From CAYURP01 sp964447175 (GTDB lineage: Bacteria > Zixibacteria > MSB-5A5 > SM23-73-2), in assembly GCA_964447175.1 (NCBI GenBank), contig CAYURP010000014.1, forward strand, positions 1 through 59,420: DNA of 59,420 nt, written 5' to 3'. This document shows, piece by piece, positions 42,318 to 50,278 of the stretch (the first letter of the stretch is position 1; each line of letters opens with the position of its first letter). Below the pieces are notes generated by a model. That model was not told the DNA's origin. It searched no databases and saw only the letters and a list, made by a program, of their open reading frames with translations. The translations under genes were made by a program, and so were the position numbers.

Positions 42318-42908
42318 TCATAACTCCAACTTTTTGAGTTTCTCCTCTTCTTTTATAAAATATGTGGTCAGCTTAAAAGCAGAGGTGATGGTTGATTTAT
42401 TCCTGCCATCCTTTGCTAACTCATGAGGTAGTCCCTGTATGGAAATTTCGGAAACACTGTTTAGAAAAGGGAAATTGGCAACGTTGCACATGAATCTACC
42501 CAAGTCGTGATAATTACCTTCCAACTTCACGCTGTAATCCAGGGAATTATAAAAGCTTACCGATACAGGATCTTTGGGGATCAGCTCCAGAACTCGTGCT
42601 TGTGACATCTGGGCAGCGGTATGCATTTGGCTCAAAAATAAAGGTACCTCATTTTCCTCCGGAAGTAACTGTTCCACACTTCGGTATCTCTCCCACAGGG
42701 TGTGATATTCGACTTTTAAGCTTTCAATGCTTTTGGCTTTGAGCTCTACCTTTTTAAGATTAGTCAGAAGCATTTCATATTCCATTTGCTTTTCACTTAT
42801 CTTCTTAGAATAATTAGAGTAGAATCTGGCATGCCAGAAATAGATCACTAAAAATGCAACTAAAACTGTCAAAAGTAATTTCTGTGATTTGGACTCTCTC
42901 AGATCCAT
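42318..42908 (-). CDS. pilO: Type IV pilus inner-membrane protein PilO
   Basis: 196 residues. One N-terminal membrane helix (KLLLTVLVAFLVIYFWHA), a coiled coil (KISEKQMEYEMLLTNLKKVELKAKS), then a ferredoxin-like periplasmic domain with the family phrase LPEENEVPLFLSQMHTAAQMSQ and YSVKLEGNYHDLGRFMCNVANFPFL. PilO pairs with PilN to align PilM with PilQ. It sits between pilN (16 bases) and the AMIN-PilP gene (13 bases). Confidence 0.92.
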   Translation of the reverse strand: MDLRESKSQKLLLTVLVAFLVIYFWHARFYSNYSKKISEKQMEYEMLLTNLKKVELKAKSIESLKVEYHTLWERYRSVEQLLPEENEVPLFLSQMHTAAQMSQARVLELIPKDPVSVSFYNSLDYSVKLEGNYHDLGRFMCNVANFPFLNSVSEISIQGLPHELAKDGRNKSTITSAFKLTTYFIKEEEKLKKLEL

Positions 42909-42924
42909 TTAATCCTCCCGGATT

Positions 42925-43626
42925 TTAGCTTCCGGTTTCCGGTTCCCTCATCTTCTGTTTAAGCTTGACTTCCTTGTCAGCCTGGCTGGAGTAGAGAAGA
43001 TCACCTGCCAGTTGAAAAGCGAAAACCTTCTGATCCTCTATGGCTTCAGCTCTCACAAAATTTAATTCTATATTCTTGAAATAATTGGACCTCATTAGGT
43101 TTATCATAAATATAGCCAGGTTGTTAATGGATAAACTATACCCCTCAATAATCATGTCTGAAATATAGGCTTGCTCCGGAACAGCCTTATTCAAAGTATC
43201 CTGGGAGGCATCTGCTTCGGAGGCAGGAGCTTGTTTCACCCGGGGTTGAGTTTTAGGAGTTTCCTTAAAGGAGGATAACCAGACATATTCGGGAACTCTA
43301 TCACTTAAATCCTGAAGCACCTTGATCCAGGTTGAACGGTTACGATCCAACTCCTCGATAGCAGACATTCTTCTTATTATGCTATTCTTAAGCTCACTTA
43401 TGGCATCCACCATCTGAATGTTTTCCCGGAGTTGCTCTTTTTTCCTCTGGGCCTCCATTATCCTCTTATCCAGCCCCTTAAGTTTCAGCGTCTGAAAGGA
43501 GGTAACCATAATCATAATGATTACCACAGCGGCTCCTCCACCTAAAATGTAGAGGGTGTTTTTGCCTAAAACGAATCCCTTCCCTTTTTTTCGTAGCTCT
43601 TTAGGGAGTAGATTAATTTCTATCAT
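42925..43626 (-). CDS. pilN: Type IV pilus assembly protein PilN
   Basis: 233 residues. The N-terminal MIEINLLPKELRKK is the cytoplasmic motif that docks PilM, followed by a membrane helix (ILGGGAAVVIIMIMV), a coiled coil and a periplasmic domain (RSTWIKVLQDLSDRVPEYVWL). An Ala/Ser-rich insert at about 130-155 (QAPASEADASQDT) is unusual. It lies 4 bases after pilM, so tightly coupled translation is likely. Confidence 0.93.
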   Translation of the reverse strand: MIEINLLPKELRKKGKGFVLGKNTLYILGGGAAVVIIMIMVTSFQTLKLKGLDKRIMEAQRKKEQLRENIQMVDAISELKNSIIRRMSAIEELDRNRSTWIKVLQDLSDRVPEYVWLSSFKETPKTQPRVKQAPASEADASQDTLNKAVPEQAYISDMIIEGYSLSINNLAIFMINLMRSNYFKNIELNFVRAEAIEDQKVFAFQLAGDLLYSSQADKEVKLKQKMREPETGS

Positions 43627-43630
43627 TTTG

Positions 43631-44680
43631 CTAAACCTTTCTTGCTGCTAAACCTACAGCCACAGCTAAAAGAGGTGCTATCTTCTCGGGTTCGATTTCC
43701 TGAAAAAGATCAGGATCATATTCGATATTACGCAGGGGATTGCCAATCTCCATGGGAATGTTTAACTTGTTCTGCAGATATTCAGGTAGAAAAGGAACCA
43801 GAGCTCCCCCCCCGGTAAGGACCATCCAATCGATACCCGTAACCCCAGCAGATGCCTTAAAATAGGAAAAGGCGATCTCCAGACCGGATATCAAATCCTC
43901 AGCTGAGGTAGCCACAGTAGCTTTTAACATATCTTGATCGATACTGGATTCCATTTCTCCTTTGAGCGTTTTCAAGGCTAACTCAGGATTCAAGCGAAAC
44001 TCCTTCATTATGACTTCATAGATGGTACGAACACCATGGGAGATGTCCCGGGTGGAGTGATAAACCCCATCCTTGACGAAAATTACATTGGTAGTATCAA
44101 AACCTAAATCCAAAAGCGCTATCACCTTTTGGGGATCGATTTCATAGTTCATCTCATAAGAATTAAGTATAGCAAAAGCATCGGTATCTACGATAACCGG
44201 ATTCAGGCCAGCATCGAACAGAATGTCCAGATATTTTTTCAGGAATTCGTTCCGGGCTGCCACCAGCAGGACATCCATCTTCTGCTTCTCCTCGTCTGTG
44301 GAGATGATATGATAATCCACCGTAACATCCTCCACGTCAAAGGGGCTCCTTTGCTCTGCCTCAAAAAGAATAGCCTGTTCCGCCTCATCCCCTCTTTTTT
44401 TATCCATAGTAATTCTATCGGTAATCACTCCGTGACCTGCAATAGAAATAGCCACGTCCCTGGCTTTGGGATCCACCTGATCTATCAGGCTCTGGATATG
44501 AAAAATCAAAGTATCCTTATCCTTTATCTCATCCTCCACCATCAAATCTGTGGATATCTCTTTTATCCCTAAAGCATCCAGACTGTAAGAGCCTCCCTTA
44601 TCTTCCAGTTTCACCAACTTGATCGAATTAGCCCCCAGGTCAAGCCCGGTTATTGTTTTTGGCTTCTTTCCAAAGATCAT
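43631..44680 (-). CDS. pilM: Type IV pilus actin-like ATPase PilM
   Basis: 349 residues from ATG 44680 (GAGG site ten bases upstream). A TTG at 44773 would add 31 poorly conserved residues and I reject it. PilM is an actin-fold cytoplasmic protein that binds the PilN tail. TGLDLGANSIKLVKLE is the phosphate-1 motif, ALLDLGFDTTNVIFVKDG the phosphate-2 motif, and MVLTGGGALVPFLPEYL the adenosine motif. EQRSPFDVEDVTVDYHI is typical of PilM. It opens the assembly half of the locus, about 180 bases after the last prepilin gene, and may have its own promoter there. Confidence 0.94.
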   Translation of the reverse strand: MIFGKKPKTITGLDLGANSIKLVKLEDKGGSYSLDALGIKEISTDLMVEDEIKDKDTLIFHIQSLIDQVDPKARDVAISIAGHGVITDRITMDKKRGDEAEQAILFEAEQRSPFDVEDVTVDYHIISTDEEKQKMDVLLVAARNEFLKKYLDILFDAGLNPVIVDTDAFAILNSYEMNYEIDPQKVIALLDLGFDTTNVIFVKDGVYHSTRDISHGVRTIYEVIMKEFRLNPELALKTLKGEMESSIDQDMLKATVATSAEDLISGLEIAFSYFKASAGVTGIDWMVLTGGGALVPFLPEYLQNKLNIPMEIGNPLRNIEYDPDLFQEIEPEKIAPLLAVAVGLAARKV

Positions 44681-44862
44681 AAAGTTTTTGCCTCGCTGAT
44701 TTTTTTGGGTCTGTTTAGCATAAAGTTCAATAGGTTTTAAATCACTATTTGACTTATCGACTTTTTTTAACAAATATTAAGAAGAATATAAAAAAAATTA
44801 TGGAAGAAAAACCCCCGGAATAATTGATATTTTAAACTCTTAAAAGTTGCCCCTCATAACCA

Positions 44863-45369
44863 TCAATAATAATCATAATCCTGTTTGTATAACTTCACCC
44901 TTCCGGTTGAGGCTAGAACGTCAACCATAAGGTAGCCCGAGCTTTCAGTGGGATATAAATCCACACTTCCGGAGGTGGAAGCTGAACCATCTGGCAGAAA
45001 CACCACCGTATTATTATTAAAACAATTGTAGCCAAAATTCAAATTAACCGGCAGATTTACTGAATTTATCACAGAATCACCCGAATCGTAACTGTAAGAA
45101 CTCAGATTTTCAATATCCTTATAATAAACATATTGCTTGTTCTCAACATCAAAATATACCCCAAATTGAGCTTTCATGGCAATGGCACTGGATCGGGCTA
45201 ATCTTAAAGTGGAAACTATATTTCTGCCGGTGGACTTGAATTTAATCTTGGTGATCACCCCGTTGAATTTAGGTACGGCTATAGCTGCTCCTATGGAGAT
45301 AATCACCACCACGATGGCTAATTCTATAACCGTGAACCCCTTCTGAATTTTTCTTTTTTCCCATACCAT
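44863..45369 (-). CDS. Prepilin-like protein with GspH/FimT-type domain
   Basis: 168 residues. The class III signal peptide reads QKGFTVIELAIVVVIISIG, with cleavage expected between G and F and Glu at +5. It is followed by GspH/FimT features (STLRLARSSAIAMKAQFGVYF). Such minor pilins prime pilus assembly or sit at the tip. The mature part holds Tyr-rich beta strands. It lies 17 bases after the pilX-like gene. Confidence 0.85.
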   Translation of the reverse strand: MVWEKRKIQKGFTVIELAIVVVIISIGAAIAVPKFNGVITKIKFKSTGRNIVSTLRLARSSAIAMKAQFGVYFDVENKQYVYYKDIENLSSYSYDSGDSVINSVNLPVNLNFGYNCFNNNTVVFLPDGSASTSGSVDLYPTESSGYLMVDVLASTGRVKLYKQDYDYY

Positions 45370-45386
45370 TTTTTCTCACCTCGTTT

Positions 45387-47027
45387 TTAATTACTCACCA
45401 GCTGATGCAGCCAGCTGACCTTCTGCACCACATTTATCAAAGGAGTTCCTGGAGGCAGTTTAGCTGGATCCAGAAGATCGTTGTCAAAAGCCCAATCTCT
45501 GTAGGGAGCTGTATAATACGAGCCATAAGACCAGGATCCCGTAGCTTGTTCACTGTACCATAGATCCACCATGGAGCCCCGATAGGTGAAGGTTTTTCCG
45601 CTCCATGCCTCCAGAAACCGGGGCAGGTTCTCCAGACCACCACTATAGGTATTGTCCTCCGAGTTGGTGTTTCCGGTCATAAAGGAGACATTTACTATAG
45701 TATTTGAAGCTACCCTTGAACTCACTCCTTGAGTGCTTTTAGCGTCACTCCAGTTACCGGAAAGGATGGTCAAGGCATCGGTCAAAACAGCTGCTGGTTT
45801 TTTATTCACTGTATTATAATCACCCCAGGTATAAAGCGGATTCTCCGATGCTACAGTCAGAGGTCCGGCCAATTCCTGACCATTTTTTAGCCTGGTTGCT
45901 TGCTCGGTTCCCGCCACCTGGTTTCTGGCAGTATAGATGATCCCATTTGAAGGGAAATAGCCACTGGTGTTCAGCTTGCTAATATCTATGTCCCAGGTTG
46001 TTACATTTTTCCCTTCCCTTCCATTATAGAAGGTTCCTGTGGTCAGGATTCCATCCGCCATAAAAGTTGCTGTGACATCGGTCCAGGATTCATCTGCATT
46101 TTTGTAATAGGCTTGTCCATCCACGATTTTCAAGCCAGCTTGGTGCTCAAAGCTGTCAGAATTCCCGTCTCCCCTTTTAATGACATCGATCTCGTCACCC
46201 GATGTAACCAGAGGCAGATTTAACTCGGTCATTCCAAAGGAGCGATCCTCCACCATCCCTCCCCATCTATCCAAAGCTTGGGATACCCATTCGGGATCTC
46301 TGGAATCCAGCTCTGTCCCGTCATCGTTTTTCATATTTTGATAATTTCCATAATTATCCTTGATATATACATCCTTATCATTTCCACTTTGTCCTGAACC
46401 TGATTTTCTGCCGTAATAAATGTCTCCTGCTGCTGTGGTATAGGAATTGATGTAAAGCACGTTTTCCGAACCCAGATAGATGTCGCGATTGGAGTGAACC
46501 CTTCCAGCCAGGGTCATTGCAGGTCCGGGATAAACCTCCAGGTCCTCCTGATAGAACACGGCAAACTGAAAGATGGGGATTAAGGCATCCTCAACTACCG
46601 AGGTAATCTTGGCTTTGGCTTGAGTGGCATTATCAGTGGCTTCTGAGGTTATGGTGAAACGCTTAACCAGTCCGTACAAACCCCGGTACGCTCCTACGGT
46701 CAGAGTCTTCTGAGTTGCTGCTCCATAGTCCACAGTGCCGAATTCAACTATGCAATTATTAACCACAAATGTATCCGAGGGCAAAGGAGATGGAGGATGT
46801 GCAGTTTGCTTGTAGCTTGTCCTTATTATGGCTTCAGCCTCCTCGATTCCCGCCTCAGACGCATAGAATGAGCTAATGCTCTTCAGATCGTTTCCGGAGA
46901 TATCCACATCCGTGATGGAGGTCATGATCGCTCCTAAGCCCAAAAGGCTCATCATCAAAAGTATGGTCAACAGGAGCATCATGGCAATGCCTTTCTGGTT
47001 TTTCAAATATTTCAGCATATCTATCAT
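45387..47027 (-). CDS. PilX-like pilus assembly protein with large C-terminal domain
   Basis: 546 residues. The N-terminus NQKGIAMMLLLTILLMMSLLGLGAIM and ISGNDLKSISSFYASEAGIEEAEAII match the PilX_N domain of minor pilins, which lacks the usual +5 Glu. The large remainder is unlike PilX (normally about 200 residues) and is rich in Gly, Asn and Tyr, with AGRVHSNRDIYLGSENVLYINSYTTAAGDIYYG typical of 'PilX/DUF7305-like' proteins. It could be a pilus-tip adhesin. It follows the third pilW-like gene by 9 bases. Confidence 0.8.
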   Translation of the reverse strand: MIDMLKYLKNQKGIAMMLLLTILLMMSLLGLGAIMTSITDVDISGNDLKSISSFYASEAGIEEAEAIIRTSYKQTAHPPSPLPSDTFVVNNCIVEFGTVDYGAATQKTLTVGAYRGLYGLVKRFTITSEATDNATQAKAKITSVVEDALIPIFQFAVFYQEDLEVYPGPAMTLAGRVHSNRDIYLGSENVLYINSYTTAAGDIYYGRKSGSGQSGNDKDVYIKDNYGNYQNMKNDDGTELDSRDPEWVSQALDRWGGMVEDRSFGMTELNLPLVTSGDEIDVIKRGDGNSDSFEHQAGLKIVDGQAYYKNADESWTDVTATFMADGILTTGTFYNGREGKNVTTWDIDISKLNTSGYFPSNGIIYTARNQVAGTEQATRLKNGQELAGPLTVASENPLYTWGDYNTVNKKPAAVLTDALTILSGNWSDAKSTQGVSSRVASNTIVNVSFMTGNTNSEDNTYSGGLENLPRFLEAWSGKTFTYRGSMVDLWYSEQATGSWSYGSYYTAPYRDWAFDNDLLDPAKLPPGTPLINVVQKVSWLHQLVSN

Positions 47028-47036
47028 CTCCTTTTT

Positions 47037-47867
47037 TTATTGTAAGCCTAAATTTCTCACCTTAACGTTAGAAGTTAAAACCCTTCTTCTGTATTCTCCC
47101 GGAAACTGCAGGTCCTTTTTGTCAGTCCGAGCTTTCAGGGTTATATTAACCTCCCGAACTATAGTCCCTATGGGAGGAGTATCTGTGAAAACTCCATTAG
47201 CCAAAGAATAATTGAACTGCAAATCCTCTATGTTTTCTGCAAAAACCTGGGGTGTGGGTTCCGAATGTACCACCATCAATTTGGGGTGCAGTGAATCCGT
47301 TGTGTCATCTATATAATATTTGTAAAGCTCCATGGCCATCAAAATACTTCCCTGGGGATAGCACTTGGAAAGATCCATGGTATTATGCTGAATATGGCTG
47401 GCACTCTCCTGGACCTGAGTAATGTAAAAAAACTCACCTTCTTTGACAAAAGGGTCATAGATGTAAGCCCAGGTATTATCTTCAAAGCAGCTCACATCAT
47501 GCCCATCACAACGCAGCTCAGAACTGGGTTGGGGCATGGCATGTTCGATGGTTGCCTCACAGTCCATTTCAGCTCTGGTTAATATGGTTATGGTATCCGG
47601 GTTGGTATTTTCACCGATTATGGGATTGATCCCGTGAGGGACCTTGTACCCAGCCATCCTGATCCTCATGGTCAGCTCCCTCATAGCCACTCTGGCATTC
47701 TGCTGCATATCTGAGATCTGCTCTTCTGTAAGCCAGCCTTGGTGTTGAGTGAGATAGATATGTATAGCTGAAGTAGACACAAAACCTATTATTACCAGAC
47801 AGATCAAGACCTCAAGCAGGGAGAAACCTTTTTGATTTGTTTTAGTATTTTTTATCATCTGTTCCAC
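47037..47867 (-). CDS. PilW-like minor prepilin, paralogue 3
   Basis: 276 residues. Type III signal peptide QKGFSLLEVLICLVIIGFV with Glu at +5, then the PilW-type helix ISDMQQNARVAMRELTMRIRMAGYKVPHGI. It is the third of three tandem copies, and much closer to the middle copy (47876-48694) than to the first. All share the C-terminal EDLQFNYSLANGVFTD and VKVRNLGLQ endings. Minor pilins of this type help start pilus assembly. The gene begins 8 bases after the preceding copy's stop. Confidence 0.88.
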   Translation of the reverse strand: MEQMIKNTKTNQKGFSLLEVLICLVIIGFVSTSAIHIYLTQHQGWLTEEQISDMQQNARVAMRELTMRIRMAGYKVPHGINPIIGENTNPDTITILTRAEMDCEATIEHAMPQPSSELRCDGHDVSCFEDNTWAYIYDPFVKEGEFFYITQVQESASHIQHNTMDLSKCYPQGSILMAMELYKYYIDDTTDSLHPKLMVVHSEPTPQVFAENIEDLQFNYSLANGVFTDTPPIGTIVREVNITLKARTDKKDLQFPGEYRRRVLTSNVKVRNLGLQ

Positions 47868-47875
47868 TATCGTTT

Positions 47876-48694
47876 TTATTGTAAACCTAAATTTCTCACC
47901 TTAACGTTGGATGCTAAAACTCTCTTTCTATATTCTCCTGGAAACTGCAGGTCCTTTTTATCAGTTCTGGCCCGTAGGTTTATGCTGACCTCCCGGATTG
48001 TAGTTCCCAGAACAGGGCTGTCCGTGAAAACGCCATTAGCCAGAGAATAGCTGAACTGTAGATCCTCGATGTCCTCCGCAAAGACCTGGGGCGTGCCATC
48101 CTCATATTCCACCATCAAATTGGGATGTTCCGGATTTGTCGTGGCATCTATGTAATATTTGTAACGTTCCATATACATCACACTGCTTCCCTGAGGATAG
48201 GCTTTGGAAAGAACAGGGCTGTGCTGGATTTCACTCAAGCTTTGGTCAACATAGGTTATGTAGAAGAATTCACCTGTCTTGGTATTGGGATCAAAAATGA
48301 AAGCCCAGGTGTTATCCTCAAAGCAGCTCACATCATGCCCATCGCAGCGCAGCTCCGAGCCGGGACTGGACATATTATGTTCCAGGGGCGCCTCACAATC
48401 CACTTCGGATCTGGACAACACGGTTATTGTGTCGGGATTTCCATTTACCCCTATCAAGGGATCGATCCCGTGGGGCACCTTGTATCCGGCCATCCTGATC
48501 CTGGTGGTCAGCTCCCTCATAGCCACTCTGGCATTTTGCTGCATATCCGAGATCTGTTCCTCCACAATCCATCCCTCGTGTTGGGTAAGATAGATCTGGA
48601 CAGCTGCCGTGGTGACGAAACCGATTATGACCAGGGCAATTAGAACTTCCAGCAGCGAGAAACCTTTTTGATTCATTTTAATATCTTTTTTCAT
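47876..48694 (-). CDS. PilW-like minor prepilin, paralogue 2
   Basis: 272 residues; QKGFSLLEVLIALVIIGFV opens the class III signal. Body as in its neighbours (QQNARVAMRELTTRIRMAGYKVPHG, CDGHDVSCFEDNTWAFIYDP-like core, EDLQFSYSLANGVF). It carries a cysteine pair also present in paralogue 3 (LRCDGHDVSC), which could form a disulfide on the pilin surface. It starts 18 bases after paralogue 1. Confidence 0.88.
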   Translation of the reverse strand: MKKDIKMNQKGFSLLEVLIALVIIGFVTTAAVQIYLTQHEGWIVEEQISDMQQNARVAMRELTTRIRMAGYKVPHGIDPLIGVNGNPDTITVLSRSEVDCEAPLEHNMSSPGSELRCDGHDVSCFEDNTWAFIFDPNTKTGEFFYITYVDQSLSEIQHSPVLSKAYPQGSSVMYMERYKYYIDATTNPEHPNLMVEYEDGTPQVFAEDIEDLQFSYSLANGVFTDSPVLGTTIREVSINLRARTDKKDLQFPGEYRKRVLASNVKVRNLGLQ

Positions 48695-48712
48695 CTACTC
48701 CCCCCAAAAGCT

Positions 48713-49528
48713 TCATTGTAAGCCTAAATTCCTTATCTTGACATTAGATACGTAGGTTCTTTTTCTGTAATCATTTTTGAACTGTAAATCTTTTTTTTCT
48801 GTTTTTGCAGTTAAAGCTATATTCACCTCCCGGATCACCCTTCCAGTAGGCGGTGAATCAGTATAAACCCCGTTGGCTAATGAATAGAGACATTGAAGAT
48901 CTTCAATGTCCTCAGCAAAGACCCGGGGAATAGTATCTGCCTTTACCACCATCAATCTGGGGTGATCTATATCGGTTACCTGGTCTAAATAAAACGTGAA
49001 AACCTCTATGGAGAAAACTAAACTTCCTGCAGGATATTGTTTTGAAAGATTAGACGGGGTGTGCATCATCTCCTTGTTTCCTTTATCTATATTAGGTATG
49101 TAGAAAAATTCCCCGGTCTGGGTAGTTAAGTCATAGATTAATGCCCTGGTATTGGACTCAAAGCAGCTCAGATCTTGATCCTTGAATTTAAGCAAATCGC
49201 TTTTACCAGGCATATCATGGCTCAGGGTGCATTCACAGGCAGGATCCTTCTTGTAGTAGATAGTTATGATATCTGGATTGTTGTTGACAGCAATTATGGG
49301 ATCAATGCCTCCTGGCATCCCGTACCCTGCCATTCTAATCCTGGTAGTTAGCTCCCTGATTGCTACCCTGGCATTCTGTTGCATATCGGAGACCTGCTCT
49401 TCGGTAAGCCAGCTTTCGTGTTGGGTGAGATAGATCTGGACAGCTGCTGTGGCAACGAAACCGATTATGACCAGGGCGACTAAAACTTCAACCAGGGTGA
49501 AACCTTTTTGATTCCTTTTTAATAACAT
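48713..49528 (-). CDS. PilW-like minor prepilin, paralogue 1
   Basis: 271 residues. QKGFTLVEVLVALVIIGFVATAAV is a classical prepilin start with Glu at +5. The body diverges from the other two in the middle (ACECTLSHDMPGKSDL in place of the CDGHDVSC core) but keeps QQNARVAIRELTTRIRMAGYGMPGGI and the shared end VKIRNLGLQ. It lies 17 bases after the pilV-like gene. Confidence 0.88.
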   Translation of the reverse strand: MLLKRNQKGFTLVEVLVALVIIGFVATAAVQIYLTQHESWLTEEQVSDMQQNARVAIRELTTRIRMAGYGMPGGIDPIIAVNNNPDIITIYYKKDPACECTLSHDMPGKSDLLKFKDQDLSCFESNTRALIYDLTTQTGEFFYIPNIDKGNKEMMHTPSNLSKQYPAGSLVFSIEVFTFYLDQVTDIDHPRLMVVKADTIPRVFAEDIEDLQCLYSLANGVYTDSPPTGRVIREVNIALTAKTEKKDLQFKNDYRKRTYVSNVKIRNLGLQ

Positions 49529-49545
49529 GTCAAAACCCCCATCTT

Positions 49546-49902
49546 TTAGGCAACGGATTTATAGGTTATTATCTCAACCTGATGCGGTTTATTATCCTGA
49601 TCCACCCAGGTTACGCTCACCGTGAGTTTCTTAAGGCTGGAGCTCTCGTTCTCCACGGCCCAGCTTCTGGTCATTAAGCCTACCACATCCTGGCTGGAGT
49701 AAATCACGTTTCTGTTTTTTAACTCCTCCATCTTAGCCTGAGCCAGCTGGATGGCATAGGTAGATTTGCTGGCGTAATCATTACCCTGAATGGAAAGCAC
49801 CATCATGGGTACCAGCATAAGCATGCCTATGGAAAAAACTAAAAGACTTACCATGACCTCGATCAGGGAGAAACCTTCTTTTTTTCTGAGTTTTTTGAAC
49901 AT
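49546..49902 (-). CDS. PilV-like minor prepilin
   Basis: 118 residues. KEGFSLIEVMVSLLVFSIGMLMLVPMM is a prepilin signal with Glu at +5, matching PilV/GspI-type minor pilins, followed by YAIQLAQAKMEELKNRN. Ribosome site AAAGGAG before ATG 49902. It is the first gene of the prepilin operon and lies 49 bases downstream of a sigma-54 consensus site. Confidence 0.85.
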   Translation of the reverse strand: MFKKLRKKEGFSLIEVMVSLLVFSIGMLMLVPMMVLSIQGNDYASKSTYAIQLAQAKMEELKNRNVIYSSQDVVGLMTRSWAVENESSSLKKLTVSVTWVDQDNKPHQVEIITYKSVA

Positions 49903-49950
49903 TTTTTGCTCCTTTGATCTCCATTACAAACTTTTTCTGGGAGTCTATTG

Positions 49951-49966
49951 AGCAACCCTTATGCCA
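49951..49966 (-). promoter_or_regulatory. Sigma-54 (RpoN) promoter of the prepilin operon
   Basis: On the minus strand, TGGCATAAGGGTTGCT, matching the -24/-12 consensus TGGCAYR-N4-TTGCW at every fixed position. It points into the pilV-like gene and gives a leader of about 35 bases. Pilin genes are classic sigma-54/PilR targets, and an NtrC-type activator gene lies 2 kb away. Confidence 0.82.
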
Positions 49967-50278
49967 AAGCAAAAAAAAGCTTCCCCCAGCAGGGCTAAAT
50001 CCAATTCCCTCTTTGATAATAACTTATGAAGAGGATTTTAAGCTTAATCCCTGAATTGAAGGAAATCTCCATAGAAGACCGAATTAAAATGGACATTCCT
50101 CTATATATTATGGGGGAATCCCAATACATATTTCCCCTGAAGAAAATTTTCCAGACTGAGTTTGCACTTAGTCCATAATAATAAAGGGTAATATCTTTCG
50201 GGTCGATGAAATAGATAAAAAGGGATAATATAAATTTCTAAAAAGTTTGTTTAAAGAAAAACCTTTGCAGGTCATAAT
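49967..50278. other. Divergent intergenic region
   Basis: About 310 bases between the sigma-54 site and the M14 peptidase start. It should contain activator-binding sites for the pilin operon and a promoter for the plus-strand gene. I see no clear repeated operator and no sure -35/-10 pair. Confidence 0.4.
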
